Shown piece by piece: positions 10,021 through 21,396 of a DNA stretch of 64,000 nucleotides. The stretch is from assembly GCA_030737875.1 (NCBI GenBank), contig CM060915.1:904588677-904652676 (forward strand), given 5' to 3'. The notes beneath the pieces are model-generated. The model searched no databases. It was not told where the DNA came from and worked only from the letters and a program-made list of their open reading frames with translations. The translations under genes and the position numbers were made by a program. The stretch is from Allium sativum. Taxonomy: Eukaryota; Streptophyta; Magnoliopsida; Asparagales; Amaryllidaceae. Positions within the stretch are counted from its first letter, which is position 1. Every line of letters starts with the position of its first letter.

Positions 10021-13000
10021 TCAACCTAATGTAGGTTTTCCCAACTCGTATGTTTCTTTCCATGTATATGTTTAGTCCTTTGCTGTAAATCCTACGGGCT
10101 TCCTCACGTAGTTCTAATACTACTTCAACGTAGTTCCATTATCCTTGAAATCGTTTGGACTGTCAACCTTGATCTAGCTTTGTTTTCTTACAATGAATTC
10201 TCGAATGTTTGGCTAGGATTTATGCCACCTAGGACCATTAGGGATTACGCTACCTACTAAACGTTTACGTAACTCGGTTTGGGTTTAAGCCACCTAGGAC
10301 CGCTAGGGATTACGCTACCCGTCAACCATGCCCTTTTTCCCACGTATGTATCGTGAATCGTTTTTCCATGTCTAGATGCACATGTATCTCAATGTGCCAT
10401 CCGAGTCCCGTGACAGGGCTAATCAAGAAATACAGGACTCGGTCAGGAGCTTTAGGTTATCTACCGATGCAGATATCAAGGATTGTTTTCTACCGGTGGT
10501 TATGGTCCCACGTGACCCCTCCCTCAACTACTGAAAGGCAATCCAAGAAAATCATGCACGAGAACTATACTCTGGCCATCCATGCCCCACTTTCCTATTG
10601 GCCAACCTCACCCATAACTAGATAGCAAGAATATGGTCTGTTGGGAGTTCTCTGCCTTTCCGCATACGTACACGATTTGACTAAAGATGGTAGGTAGTCA
10701 ACGACGTGCTATCACAGGGCTAAACTAAGTATCGCCGACTCCACGCTAATCCACCCCAGTCTTTAGGTTGCTCGCACAACAACCAAGGCATACCCTTGGT
10801 TCTTCTACCGCATACCTTAACCTCTGTGAGCCCAGGCGGATCATCTGCAACCTCACAGAGGGATACCAAGAGTACCCTCACGTCCCCCGAAGGTACCGCT
10901 TCGTCACCCAGTTTGCTGGAGCCTTTATCTAAGTCAGATAAACATTCGCTCCTCCTCGTGTGTTTGTTTTAAAACGATGACCTACCGTATCAGGTTACTC
11001 ATCTATTTGTGAACTGGTCCAATTCTCTTGACTAAGAATTATTACTTAGTTATCCTTAACTAAGGTTTATCACTTAGTTTCCCTTCCCGTTATCCTTATT
11101 AACTACGATTTTCCACTTAGTCCCCTGAACTAGGGTTTTGTCTAATGGGTTAAGTGTTGTCATTCGAGTTCATGACTTACCCCGCCTACGAATCATGTCA
11201 AAATTGGCTAAGTACTCAACTTCAAGACTTAGCCCTACAAACCATGTATCAAGTTAGTTAAGTATATCAATAAGTTCATGACTTAAACCTAGATTATCGT
11301 GTCAGATTTTGTTAAGTATAGGTTCACTTAACCCTATCAAATTATCGTGTCAGATTGGTTAAGTATAGGTTATCTTAACCTCATCAAATCATCGAGTAAA
11401 ATTGGTTTAAGTGTAGGTTAACTTAACCCCATTAAATTATCGAGTCGGATTGGTTAAGTATAGGTTAACTTAACCCCATTAAATTATCGATTCGGATTGG
11501 TTAAGCATATTTAAGAGGTTCGTGACTTAACCCTATCAAATTATCAAGTCAGATTGGTTAAGTGTAAGTTAACTTAACCCCATCAAATTACCGAGTCGGA
11601 TTGGTTAAGTGTAGGTTAACTTAACCCCATCCACTTGTCGTATTTATAATGGTTAAGTATCATTCTTATGGGTTTACTTAACCCTACCACGCATCGCGTT
11701 ATCCCAGTCGGGTGTTATCAACCCATTTAGGTTAAACTAACCCATCCGCTAATCGTGTTATTTGGTTAAGTGTCTTTAAGTAATCAAGTCCGGTCTTACT
11801 TAACCTACCCATTCATTCCATATCGGTTAAGTGCCATTAGTCAAACTAACTTAACCTTATCATGTGGCATTAAGTAAATTAATGCACCCCAGCCTCTCAC
11901 ATTAGACTTTGTTGTGGTTACTGGTTACGCCGGGCGGGTCCGGGCAGCTTTACACCACAACCTAGTCTAACCTCGAGTTTTGAGCGCGATATGACCAACT
12001 TCTCACATTGGGTCTTATTGTCTGTAGCTACTGGATTTGCCGGGCGGTTCCGGGCAGATTTATGCTACAAACTCAACCCAACCTCGAGTTGGCCGCTTTC
12101 ATGTTTTCCTACTTGTCATGTTCATGTCAAATTTAGGCTACGACAAAGTCCATGTTTCCCACTTATGCCCATTGTCCCATTACTTAATTCATGTTAAGTT
12201 TCATTGCCCATCCCAAGTTTGCCTAAACTACCCAAGGCGTATTCCCAACGCAAGTGAAAGCGAGTCAACATAGTAGGAATAATATGACAACATATTGGCC
12301 CCAAACATGTATGATAGCATAAAGGGATTGGCCTCAAACATGTATGATAGCATAAAGGGATTGGCCTCAAACATGTATAATAGAATAACACTAGGTTCAT
12401 CATCATAGGCATGTAAATGGTCATGAGGGGTTTAGGTTCTTTTACATGCATAAGCCCCAAGTCCAGTTCATATGAATGTTCCACAAGTCAAATAGTTCTA
12501 AGGGTCCATGCCAACATTCCACAAGTCAAGATTCAATCTTACATGATAAACTAGGTCAAACACAACATGAGTGGCATGATTTAATCACTAAGAAATAGCC
12601 CATAAGTCAAGATTCAATCTTACATGATAAACTAGGTCAAACACAACATGAGTGGCATGATTTAATCACTAAGAAATAGCCCACAAGTCATAGGTTCAAG
12701 AGAGGGGCAAGACTAGATTCACATAGACTAACATACTTAGGTTTCATCTCATTTTATTCCATGTCAACATTAGAACTACCGTTTAGATGTAAAAGTAGCT
12801 AGAACTTACAAAGCGTGGCTAGAGATTTATGAGCAAGCATTTGTCGTAGAACGGTGTTGAGATGATGCTCTACTTCCTTGATTTAATGTAGAAAGCTTGC
12901 TCCTTTTACTTGAATCAAGTTTGCATGCTTAGGCTTTTGAAGTTGAAGATGGAGGATGGAGGCCATGATCAAGAGATATTTGGGCAGCACTTTGTTTTTA

Positions 13001-13179
13001 GGATGGTTTTTAGTGAATTAGGCTAGGTCTTAGGGTGTTTTTGTAGAAGTTAGGATTAGTTTACGCCCTTAGATTAACCCTAGTTTAGATCTGAACCATC
13101 CAATCTCGTCACAGGCCAACAGAACAGACCCAAAGGAGCAAGCAGGTGCACCAGGCCAACCTGGTCCGACCAGGGAAGT
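10021..13179 (-). repeat. Element A 5' LTR, segment 2
   Basis: Collinear with about 2151..5217 of the left LTR, including the GGTTAAGT array, stem-loop modules (about 11902..12105) and 33-bp repeats (12295..12390). It contains an extra 81-bp duplication at 12523..12684 that the left LTR lacks. It ends in gaagt (13175..13179), the target duplication of element B. Confidence 0.9.
12523..12684. repeat. 81-bp tandem duplication private to the right LTR
   Basis: Units start at 12523 and 12604 with AAGTCAAGATTCAATCTTAC. The left LTR has a single copy near 4657, so this duplication arose after element A inserted. Confidence 0.85.
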
Positions 13180-13434
13180 TGTAACAACCCGTATTTTCAA
13201 TAACCTATTATAACATAAATCGAGGCAGAATTTAATTCAAAAGTCTGAATCAAGGGAAACGGGCTATGCCATTGCGTTCGTCTCGGTAAAATACGCGAAA
13301 TAGAGTCCGAGTTTTCGAAAATCGGAGTCCGTATGACCCGATTAAGGCCCAACGAAGTTTTCAGAAAATTCCTAAAAAAAATTACAGATTTCAAATTCCA
13401 GTTTGAACTTGAAAATTTGGGCCAGTTTGGGCCA

Positions 13435-13545
13435 GGCGGGAGAATTCCCGCCAGAACACCCAAGTCGACAGCCCTGTCGACTTGGGAGTCGACTTGGTTG
13501 GACCCAAGTCGACAGCCCTGTCGACTTGGCTGTCGACTTGGTCCA
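13435..13545 (+). promoter_or_regulatory. E2F-like pair and GTCGAC palindromes in U3 of LTR B
   Basis: GGCGGGAGAATTCCCGCC (13435..13452) is an inverted pair of near-E2F sites. It is followed by two copies of a palindrome with arms CCAAGTCGACAG and CTGTCGACTTGG around CC (13459..13486 and 13503..13530), plus two single GTCGACTTGG motifs. The 3' LTR has the same block at about 21652..21760, with a few substitutions. It lies about 120 bp upstream of a TATA-like site. Confidence 0.6.
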
Positions 13546-14729
13546 GCCGGGCTGTTTAGCCTGGTGCACCATTTTGAGAGTGTGTTGAGCTTGGGGGCCA
13601 GATTCGGTTTTAAGGGCTAAGATTGCAACTAGGGTTTAATCCTATGGCCTAAAACACTTGCCTAATCTATAGATAAGACCCTAACCTAGCCCTAAATCAT
13701 CATTAATCTATCCTACAACTAAACTATGGCAAAATCAATCCTCTCATGGCCTCCACTCTCTTCATACAATTCCTAAACCAATTTCTAAGTGATTTTCCAT
13801 GCATACAAGTGTTTTCAAACTTGTATGAGCATCATTAGCTTGCATTCAAGTCAAGTTTCTATATTTGCATCATAAAGGAAGAGTTTTGATCATTTTGGCT
13901 TGCATTTTTGGGTTTAATAAGGGCTTTGTCATATTTTTGTGACTTCTTAAGCATTGTAAGCCCTATTCTACTTTCATACTTAAACTCTAAAGTTAAATGT
14001 ATGATATGCAAGTTTATATGCGAGTTTACTATGTTATGAAATGCAAGTTTATCATGTTATGCAAGTTTGTTATGTTATAATATGCAAGTTTATCATGTTA
14101 TGCAAGTATGCTATGATATGAAATGCAAGTTCATCATGTTATGCTATGCAAGTTGTGTTATGCAAGTTTGGGTTGATCCTTTTGTTCATGTTATCATGTT
14201 ATGCAAGCTTATCTTGGGCTTATGAACATAAAGCTTCAAGCTTTATGCCAAAGGTTGCACTTTGGCAACATGTAAGTTATCATATCTCTTATGATAACTT
14301 GCATGTGAGGCTAAATGCGAACTTATGGCCATTTCTACATGTCATTTATCACCATGTATCACCAATATGCTAAGTTTGGTTTTATGCATGCTTTTGAGGC
14401 CAAAATATGTAATATGCAAGTATATGAACACATGAACATTTTATATGCCACCATGTTAAACTTGTGGCTTCAACACCTTTATGTCATGATTATGCCAAGT
14501 TCCCTCTTTCTATCCTCTATGCGCTATTGCAATATGTAAGCGATGGGATTGCATTTGGGGTTGGGTAAACGTAAAAGACATAAAACATAAGCTTGGGAAT
14601 TTACCTATTAAGTTAGGTCTACCCATTGGGAATTTACCTATTAAGTTAGGTCTACCCAATTGCTTAAAAACTTGTAACATGTTTTGGAAAACATGATGGA
14701 CATGACACTTAGAAAAGATAAGTGTGGCC

Positions 14730-14935
14730 AACTCGAGGTTGGGTTGAGTTTGTAGCGTAAACCTACCCGGAACCGACCGGCTTAACTAGTTGCTACAAAC
14801 AATAGGACCCAATGTGAGAAGTTGGTCATATTGTACCTTGAACCCGAGGTTAGACCAAGTTGTGGTGTAAAGCTACCCGGACCCGCCGGCTTAACTAGTA
14901 ACCACAACAAGGTCTAATGTGAGAGGTTAAGGCGC
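14730..14935 (+). other. Tandem pair of conserved stem-loop modules in LTR B
   Basis: The second module has arms TTAGACCAAGTTGTGGT (14850..14866) and ACCACAACAAGGTCTAA (14901..14917), pairing at 15 of 17 positions, with the loop core CTACCCGGACCCGCCGGC. The first (about 14740..14818) has GTTTGTAGC/GCTACAAAC and the loop core CTACCCGGAACCGACCGGC. Flanks CTCGAGG and ATGTGAGA match the reverse complement of the LTR A modules. The 3' LTR copy is at about 22948..23142. Confidence 0.75.
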
Positions 14936-16170
14936 ATTAAATTAATTAATGTCTCGTGATTAGGGTTAAGTCATGGTCCACTTAATTACTTAACCAATTT
15001 GGGCTTGGTAGATTAATCGGGGTTAAGTCGTGAACTCATCGTTACACTTAACCAAGTTAATCCATGATTAGCAAGAGGGTTAAACCGTATTTAACCCACT
15101 AGAAAAATCCTAGCAATGGGGGCCCACTCCAGCAGTAATCCCAAGTTAGTATCAACATGACCCTAGGGACTAGGCTAGGGTGGGGGCACGATTACTGGAC
15201 TGGAGCTAAGTGACCAAAAGCGACGGCAGAGGGTACGCCGGTGTAGTTCCGGGCGGACTCTGGTCGTGCACATAGTCCGTAGCCGGAGAAAACATGCACG
15301 GGTACCAGTAGATCGGGACTGTGCACTCATGTTCATGGTGTCCAGGGGTTGACACCCTAGGGCTTGATACACCCGAAGGGTGGACCCGGCACAGTTCGAC
15401 TACAATTATGATTGGGCCGTATTGACTCCAACACGTGACGAGTTAGGCTTAGGGAGCCGATCGACTAGACTGTTTGGTTGGACCTCGTATTAGGGTCACT
15501 TCAAGTTGTTGGGCCAAAGCTTGGGCCAAGGGATCAATACTTGTTTAATTCAAGTCATGTTAGTTTGCTAGTACACCTGTGGTGCAAAACCTTAATCCTG
15601 ATTATGCGATGACACCGTTATCTACCTTGTTAGTTAACCATCATGCCAGTATGTAGTTATCCTTATGATCATACCTGCTGCTCATGCCAGTTAACTTTAT
15701 CAGTTTACATTGATTGTAGTAGGGCTCACTCAGTCTTTTTGACTGACCTGTTTTCTTTCGCCTCTTTTCTTCCGTTCCCCCCCCCCAGGTTCTCAGGGAG
15801 GGAATATTGGAGCTTAGCTGGATTTCTGACTGCTTGCTTGTGGGATTTAGCTCATGTACGGTTTGACATGAAGCTAGCTGTGGCTATCACTTCTTTTGGG
15901 GATTAGTATTTATGTATTTCAGTTTTTCAGTTGATGTTGTTTTATCTAGACTGGTTTATTGGGAAAGTTGACATTATGATGTAACATACTTGTTTTGAAA
16001 TGGTTTAAAATCTTCCGCTGTTTTATCTATGTTATTTACTCTGTTTACGCATTTACATATGTTCTTGTTCTGCCTTGATATATCATTATGCATGTTTACC
16101 TGATTCAAACGCCCCTCCAAAGTCAGAGTGCTTACAAGAGTCACCCTGGCGGAGGTGGGGTGTTACAATT

Positions 16171-16182
16171 TGGTATCAGAGC
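16171..16182 (+). other. Primer binding site of element B
   Basis: TGGTATCAGAGC, three bases after the 5' LTR. Exact match to the usual initiator tRNA-Met primer site of plant LTR elements. Confidence 0.95.
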
Positions 16183-16367
16183 ATATGGTTTACGAGAAGG
16201 AACAAAAAGGTTTTTAAAACTTTTGGAAAACTATTTTCAAAACCAAGTATAAAGTATTTTCCAAAGAAAAGTCTAGTTTATTTTAAAGACTATTCCCCAA
16301 AAAGCCATTAGCAAAATTCCTTCGTTTTTTTCGCCATTCTGAATCTATCTTTTTCTTCGTTTTCAGC

Positions 16368-19300
16368 ATGGCCGATAACTTTGCTATTCCGGAGGGAGTG
16401 CACGTACCTGTTTGGTATAGGAGACTTTTGGAGGCTAGGGCGACCGAAGCCGGCCCCGCAGATGTCCCTCCTCCTCCTCCTCCAGTAGTTAATATTCCTC
16501 CTCCGGTCGCTAATGTTCCTCCTCCTCCTGTCGCTGAGGTTCCTCTTCCTCCTCCCCCTCAGCATCCTCAAGCTGACTTCGCAAAGACTTGCAAAGATTT
16601 CAAAGCAATGGGTGGCAAGAACTTTCAAGGAACTGAGACTTTTGTAGAGGCCAGAAATTGGTTGAAAGAGACCGAGGATTTGTTTGCTATCTTTGGGTTA
16701 GACGATCAGAGGAAGCTCTTGTTGGCGGTTTGGCTTATGAAGGATGAAGCCGCTTATTGGTGGGAAGTCACCAATGGTACTAGGCCTGTTGAGACTTGGG
16801 CCGATTTCAGGGCAAGGTTCATGCTTAAGTTTCTATCTTCTACTGAGGAGAATCTGCAAATGGAGAGGTTCATAACTCTAAGACAAGGAGATATGTCTGT
16901 CAAAGAATATGTGAACAAGTTCAATCAGTTAGCTCGTTTTGGCTTGGATATGGTGAATACTCCTCAGAAGAAGGCTCTTCGTTTTGCTAGAGGATTGAAT
17001 GAGCCGTTGCAGGGATTGGCTATGTCGCATATTCCCCATGGGGCCACGTTTGAGAGCTTGGTTGATATGGCATTACTTCAGGGAGATGTCAAGAAAGAGG
17101 TCAAGATGAATGATACTCAAGCCAAGAAGATTGATTCCCAGGGAAAAGGAAATCAGGGAAATCCAAGTGGTCAGAGCAGTCAATGCAATCAGAACAAGAA
17201 CAAGAGTCAAGGCAACAAGGGGAACAACAACAAGGGCAATAACAACAAGGGCAAGAACAACAAGGGGAAGTGCCATTATTGCGGTTCAGTTGGGCATCTT
17301 ATTAAGGATTGTAAGAAGAGGAAAAGGAAGAATGGTGAATGCTTTTTCTGCGGTGAGACTGGACATTTCAGTAAGGATTGCCCGAGGAAGCAAGGGCAAG
17401 GCCAGGGTCAGACTCAGCATGCTGGACCTTCAGGAGGGCAAGTTCATGCTCTCAGTACCGCTCCAGTTCCCGATCGAGGTAGTATTTCTGTAGAGAGCCT
17501 TGTATATATTTCTGATTTTCCAGTGCGTACCTTGTTTGATTCTGGTGCATCGCATAGCTTTATCTCATCTGATCTTGTTGATAGTTTGCACCTTAGTACT
17601 AGCTTGGTAGATGATCCCGTCTGTGTCTCAAATCCTATTGGGGGTTCCGCCCATCTGTCTATGATATGTGGGGATTTGAGGATCTCTATACTGAGTGTAG
17701 AGTTCTTGTGCAGTGCTTATGTTCTTGGTTTTAGGGGATACGGATTGATATTGGGCATGGATTGGCTGTCCAGATATGGAGCCATTCTTGATTGTGAGCA
17801 TAGGGTTGTGAGGCTCGTGACTCGCCTCGGAAACACCCTAGAGATTTCTTGTGATCCGAGAGGTCCCGTCATGTTGTGCTATCTGGAATCACTCGACTCG
17901 TCAATGGAAACTCTTCAGTCTGTGAGAGTGGTTCGAGAGTATCCAGATATTTTCGATGAAGTTAGGGGGTTGCCCCCTAAGCGAGAGATTGATTTCCGCA
18001 TTTATCTGGTGGATAATGCAAAGCCTGTTTCTTTACCCGTTTGGCACATGGCTCCGCGTGAAAGGCGGGAGCTAAGTAAGCAAGTGAAAGAGTTGCTTGA
18101 GAAGAACTTCATTAGACGAAGTATATCTGAATGGGGAGCGCCTGTGGTATTTGCTACCAAGGCAGATGGTTCTCTCCGACTTTGTGTTGACTATCGAGAG
18201 TTGAATAAGCTGACTAAGAAGAACAGACACCCGTTACCGAGGATTGATGACCTCTTTGACCAGCTTGTCGGTGCTTCTGTTTTCTCTCAGCTTGATCTTG
18301 CTACGGGGTTCCATCAGCTCAGGGTAGCTGAAGATAGTATAGACAAGACTGCGTTCAGAACTCCAGATGGATTCTTCGAATGGCTTGTCATGCCGTTCGG
18401 CTTGACTAATGCACCCGCATATTTTGTGGACTTGATGAGTAGGGTGTTCAGGGAGTTTCTGAACAAGTTTGTCGTGGTCTTCGTAGATGATATTCTGATC
18501 TTCTCTAAGGATGAGGAAGAGCACGCAAGGCATCTCATGGAGGTGATGGATACGCTTAGAGTGCATCAGTTAAAGGCCAAGTTCTCCAAGTGTCACTTTT
18601 GGAGAAGGGAAGTTAGATTCCTTGGGCATATAGTATCTAAGCAAGGCTTAGCGGTGGATCCCGCTAAGGTAGTTGCAGTGCAGGATTGGAAGACTCCAAG
18701 GAATGCAACCGAAGTAAGAAGTTTTCTAGGTCTTGCGGGTTTTTACCGTAAGTTCATCAAGGACTTCGCAAAGATATCCGCTCCTCTCACTAAATTGACG
18801 AAGAAGAATTTAGTTTTTGCTTGGAGCATAGAATGCGAGCTTGCTTTTCAGAAGCTCAAGAGAGCCCTCACAACAGCACCTGTTCTAGCTTTGCCCGATA
18901 GAGGGAAGTTATTTACAGTATACACCGATGCATGTGGCACGGGGTTAGGAGCTGTTCTTATGCAAGAAGGAAGAGTGATATGCTTTGGCGGTAGACAACT
19001 CAAAGTGCATGAGAAGAATTATCCCACTCATGACTTAGAGTTGGCAGCAATAGTATATGCACTCAAGGCTTGGCGCCATTATCTTCTGGGAGAAAGATTT
19101 GAGCTTTATACCGATCACAAGTCATTGAAGTATCTCTTTTCTCAGAAGGATTTGAATCTGAGGCAACAAAGATGGATGGAATTCTTGGCGTCCTACGATT
19201 TTGAGATAGCTTATACCCCTGGCAAGGGGAATGTGGTAGCAGATGCATTGAGTAGAAGAAGGTTGACCCTAAGTCCTCTATTCGTTGAGATGAGGAATTT

Positions 19301-20855
19301 AGAGTATGTGGCAACCTTTGATTTCTCTTTGGCGATTGAGTCGATGACCGGTTCTTTAGCATCTCTGGAACTCAGACCTACCCTTCTTGATCAAGTTGGG
19401 GCTTCGCAGAGAGAAGACCCTCAGATAGTGGAGACTATGGATAAGCTAATTCGAGGAGAGACGTCTAGTCATCTCGCTCGATATTCTATTGATGACAAGG
19501 GTTGGCTGAGGAGAGACGGAAGGTTATGTGTTCCAATGGTAGAAGATCTAGTAAGAAGAGTTCTTGAGGAAGCGCATCGCTCTAAGTTGACTATACATCC
19601 GGGCGGAGATAAGATGTATAAAGATATGAAGCGCATTTTCTTTTGGCTTGGGATGAAGAAGGATGTGGCAGAATTTGTCTCTAGATGTATCATTTGCCAG
19701 CAAGTTAAGGCCGAGTCGAAGAAGCCCGGTGGGCTATTGCATCCTCTAGACGTTCCACTATGGAAGTGGGAGAGTATTTCCATGGATTTTATCGATGGGC
19801 TACCAAGGTCAAGGAAAGGGAATACGAGCATTTGGGTTATTGTGGATAGACTTACGAAGAGTGCTCATTTCATTCCGATAAAGAGCAAGAGGACCGCATC
19901 TTGGCTAGCGTCTGTATATCTTTGTGAGATTGTGAGACTACGTGGAGTCCCTTCTAGTATAGTCAGTGACCGTGACCCAATCTTTACAAGTCAATTCTGG
20001 AATAGCTTGCAAGAAGCCATGGGCACGAGGTTGAATCTAAGTACGGCTTATCAACCACAGACGGACGGTCAAACCAAAAGGGTGAATAGGGTACTCGAGG
20101 ATCTGTTGAGGCTTTGTATTCTGGATTTTGGTGGTACTTGGGAAGACCATCTTCCTCTTGTTGAGTTTGCATATAATAACAGTTATCAGGCAAGCATAGG
20201 GATGGCACCATTCGAAGCTTTATATGGGAGGCCGTGCAAGTCGCCTACATGTTGGTGGGAGACTACAGATAAGCTTATACTTGGGCCTGATATGATCAGA
20301 GATATGTCCGAGAAGGTCGAGTTGATTCGGAGACGGATGAAAGCGGCCCAAGACCGACAGAAATCCTATGCTGATAAGCGAAGAACTGATTTGGAGTTTG
20401 ATGTTGGGGATATGGTTTTCGTGAAGGTTTCTCCTTTGCGGAATGTGGTCCGATTTGGAGCTGTTGGGAAGTTGGCACCGAGGTTTGTTGGACCATTCCC
20501 TATTATAGAGAGGATCGGGCAGATGGCTTATAGAGTGAAGTTGCCCGAGAAGCTTGCTGGAGTACACGATGTTTTTCATGTCTCGCATCTCCGGAAGTGT
20601 TTACATGAATCAGCAGAGGTTGTTGAGCCAAGTGTTCTGAAAAATGTGGAAGTGGAGAAAGAGGCTACCTTGAGGAGAGCTCCGATTCGTATCTTGGGAA
20701 CGGAAACCAAGAAGCTAAGGAATCGAGAGGTCAAATTGGTGAAGGTTCAATGGGGTGAAGCCGAAGAAGACGCAACTTGGGAAACCGAGGAGAAGATGCA
20801 TGGGCTTTATCCATTCCTTTTTGAGGGTACACTCTCAATCTCTTTTCTTTGTTAG
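16368..20855 (+). CDS. Gag-pol polyprotein of element B (chromovirus)
   Basis: One frame of 1495 residues encodes everything needed for reverse transcription. Order: proline-rich N-terminus (30-65), retrotransposon gag, glycine/asparagine/lysine-rich basic linker (250-300), and two CCHC zinc knuckles (C302/C305/H310/C315 and C325/C328/H333/C338). Next come an aspartic protease (DSGAS, D391), reverse transcriptase (FVDD at 705-708) and RNase H (first acidic residue D854). Integrase follows, with an HHCC finger (H1070, H1077, C1107, C1110) and a D,D(35)E core at D1140, D1201 and position 1237. A chromodomain-like tail (about 1441-1490, DATWE) ends the protein and probably targets chromatin. Position 1237 is lysine (codon 20076..20078) where glutamate is expected, so integrase is likely inactive. 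The start is the first ATG after the primer site. Length is usual for the family. Confidence 0.95.
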   Translation: MADNFAIPEGVHVPVWYRRLLEARATEAGPADVPPPPPPVVNIPPPVANVPPPPVAEVPLPPPPQHPQADFAKTCKDFKAMGGKNFQGTETFVEARNWLKETEDLFAIFGLDDQRKLLLAVWLMKDEAAYWWEVTNGTRPVETWADFRARFMLKFLSSTEENLQMERFITLRQGDMSVKEYVNKFNQLARFGLDMVNTPQKKALRFARGLNEPLQGLAMSHIPHGATFESLVDMALLQGDVKKEVKMNDTQAKKIDSQGKGNQGNPSGQSSQCNQNKNKSQGNKGNNNKGNNNKGKNNKGKCHYCGSVGHLIKDCKKRKRKNGECFFCGETGHFSKDCPRKQGQGQGQTQHAGPSGGQVHALSTAPVPDRGSISVESLVYISDFPVRTLFDSGASHSFISSDLVDSLHLSTSLVDDPVCVSNPIGGSAHLSMICGDLRISILSVEFLCSAYVLGFRGYGLILGMDWLSRYGAILDCEHRVVRLVTRLGNTLEISCDPRGPVMLCYLESLDSSMETLQSVRVVREYPDIFDEVRGLPPKREIDFRIYLVDNAKPVSLPVWHMAPRERRELSKQVKELLEKNFIRRSISEWGAPVVFATKADGSLRLCVDYRELNKLTKKNRHPLPRIDDLFDQLVGASVFSQLDLATGFHQLRVAEDSIDKTAFRTPDGFFEWLVMPFGLTNAPAYFVDLMSRVFREFLNKFVVVFVDDILIFSKDEEEHARHLMEVMDTLRVHQLKAKFSKCHFWRREVRFLGHIVSKQGLAVDPAKVVAVQDWKTPRNATEVRSFLGLAGFYRKFIKDFAKISAPLTKLTKKNLVFAWSIECELAFQKLKRALTTAPVLALPDRGKLFTVYTDACGTGLGAVLMQEGRVICFGGRQLKVHEKNYPTHDLELAAIVYALKAWRHYLLGERFELYTDHKSLKYLFSQKDLNLRQQRWMEFLASYDFEIAYTPGKGNVVADALSRRRLTLSPLFVEMRNLEYVATFDFSLAIESMTGSLASLELRPTLLDQVGASQREDPQIVETMDKLIRGETSSHLARYSIDDKGWLRRDGRLCVPMVEDLVRRVLEEAHRSKLTIHPGGDKMYKDMKRIFFWLGMKKDVAEFVSRCIICQQVKAESKKPGGLLHPLDVPLWKWESISMDFIDGLPRSRKGNTSIWVIVDRLTKSAHFIPIKSKRTASWLASVYLCEIVRLRGVPSSIVSDRDPIFTSQFWNSLQEAMGTRLNLSTAYQPQTDGQTKRVNRVLEDLLRLCILDFGGTWEDHLPLVEFAYNNSYQASIGMAPFEALYGRPCKSPTCWWETTDKLILGPDMIRDMSEKVELIRRRMKAAQDRQKSYADKRRTDLEFDVGDMVFVKVSPLRNVVRFGAVGKLAPRFVGPFPIIERIGQMAYRVKLPEKLAGVHDVFHVSHLRKCLHESAEVVEPSVLKNVEVEKEATLRRAPIRILGTETKKLRNREVKLVKVQWGEAEEDATWETEEKMHGLYPFLFEGTLSISFLC

Positions 20856-21383
20856 CATATCTTTCTCTTTGCTATCTATGTTTATCTAGTTTATCGTGTT
20901 AATCTTGTCATGAGAACCTTAGGTAGAAACCCTTTGGACGAAACATGTGTTTGAAACATGTTATGCTTGATGGTTGCAAGTGTTTGCAAGTGGTTACTCG
21001 TGGATGCATTATACACGTTAGGCACTAGATCGGCTCACACACTCCTCATATTGCATATGCATGAGTGTTTATGCTTATTCATGGATGAAATTTTTTGTGT
21101 TATCACATGGATGTTGCATATGGATGTATGTTATGTGCACACATATAGATGTTACACATTATGTTAGGAATTGCATACATATGGATTCATTTCACTAACA
21201 TAATCTGCATTGATGATATTTACATTAGATAGGTACATATACACACACCTTTGCATATGTTCATACAACATTTAGAATCTTGTAAGGACAATGATTGCTC
21301 GTGGATGATGTTTTGAGTAGATGGATGATTGGATGGTAGGATACGTTCTTCCTAACTTGAAGATTTCGGGGACGAAATCCTTT
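20856..21383 (+). other. 3' untranslated internal region of element B
   Basis: Non-coding DNA between the gag-pol stop and the polypurine tract. Related sequence occurs at the same place in element A (5566..6340) and element D (43312..43753), including GCACTAGATCGGCTCA. No further frame or domain is seen. Confidence 0.75.
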
Positions 21384-21396
21384 AAGGAGGGGAGAA
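21384..21396 (+). other. Polypurine tract of element B
   Basis: AAGGAGGGGAGAA immediately before the 3' LTR, the priming site for plus-strand synthesis. Confidence 0.9.

Larger units (their letters stand above)
13180..16167 (+). repeat. Element B 5' LTR (2988 bp)
   Basis: TGTAACAACCC...GGTGTTACA. It contains the E2F-like and GTCGAC block (13435..13545), a TATA-like TCTATAGATA (13666..13675), a stretch of ATGCAAGTTTAT-type repeats (about 13995..14170), stem-loop modules (14730..14935) and a pyrimidine tract ending in a C run near 15780. The last ~60 bp are nearly the same as the corresponding end of LTR A, so A and B are related families. Confidence 0.95.

Noticed and set aside
13197..13620. 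Open frames repeated at 21483..21804 in LTR B
   Set aside because: Non-coding U3 sequence around the palindromic GTCGAC block. Multiple overlapping frames and no domain.
20296..20588. Minus-strand frames under the element B polyprotein
   Set aside because: Shadows of the gag-pol frame.
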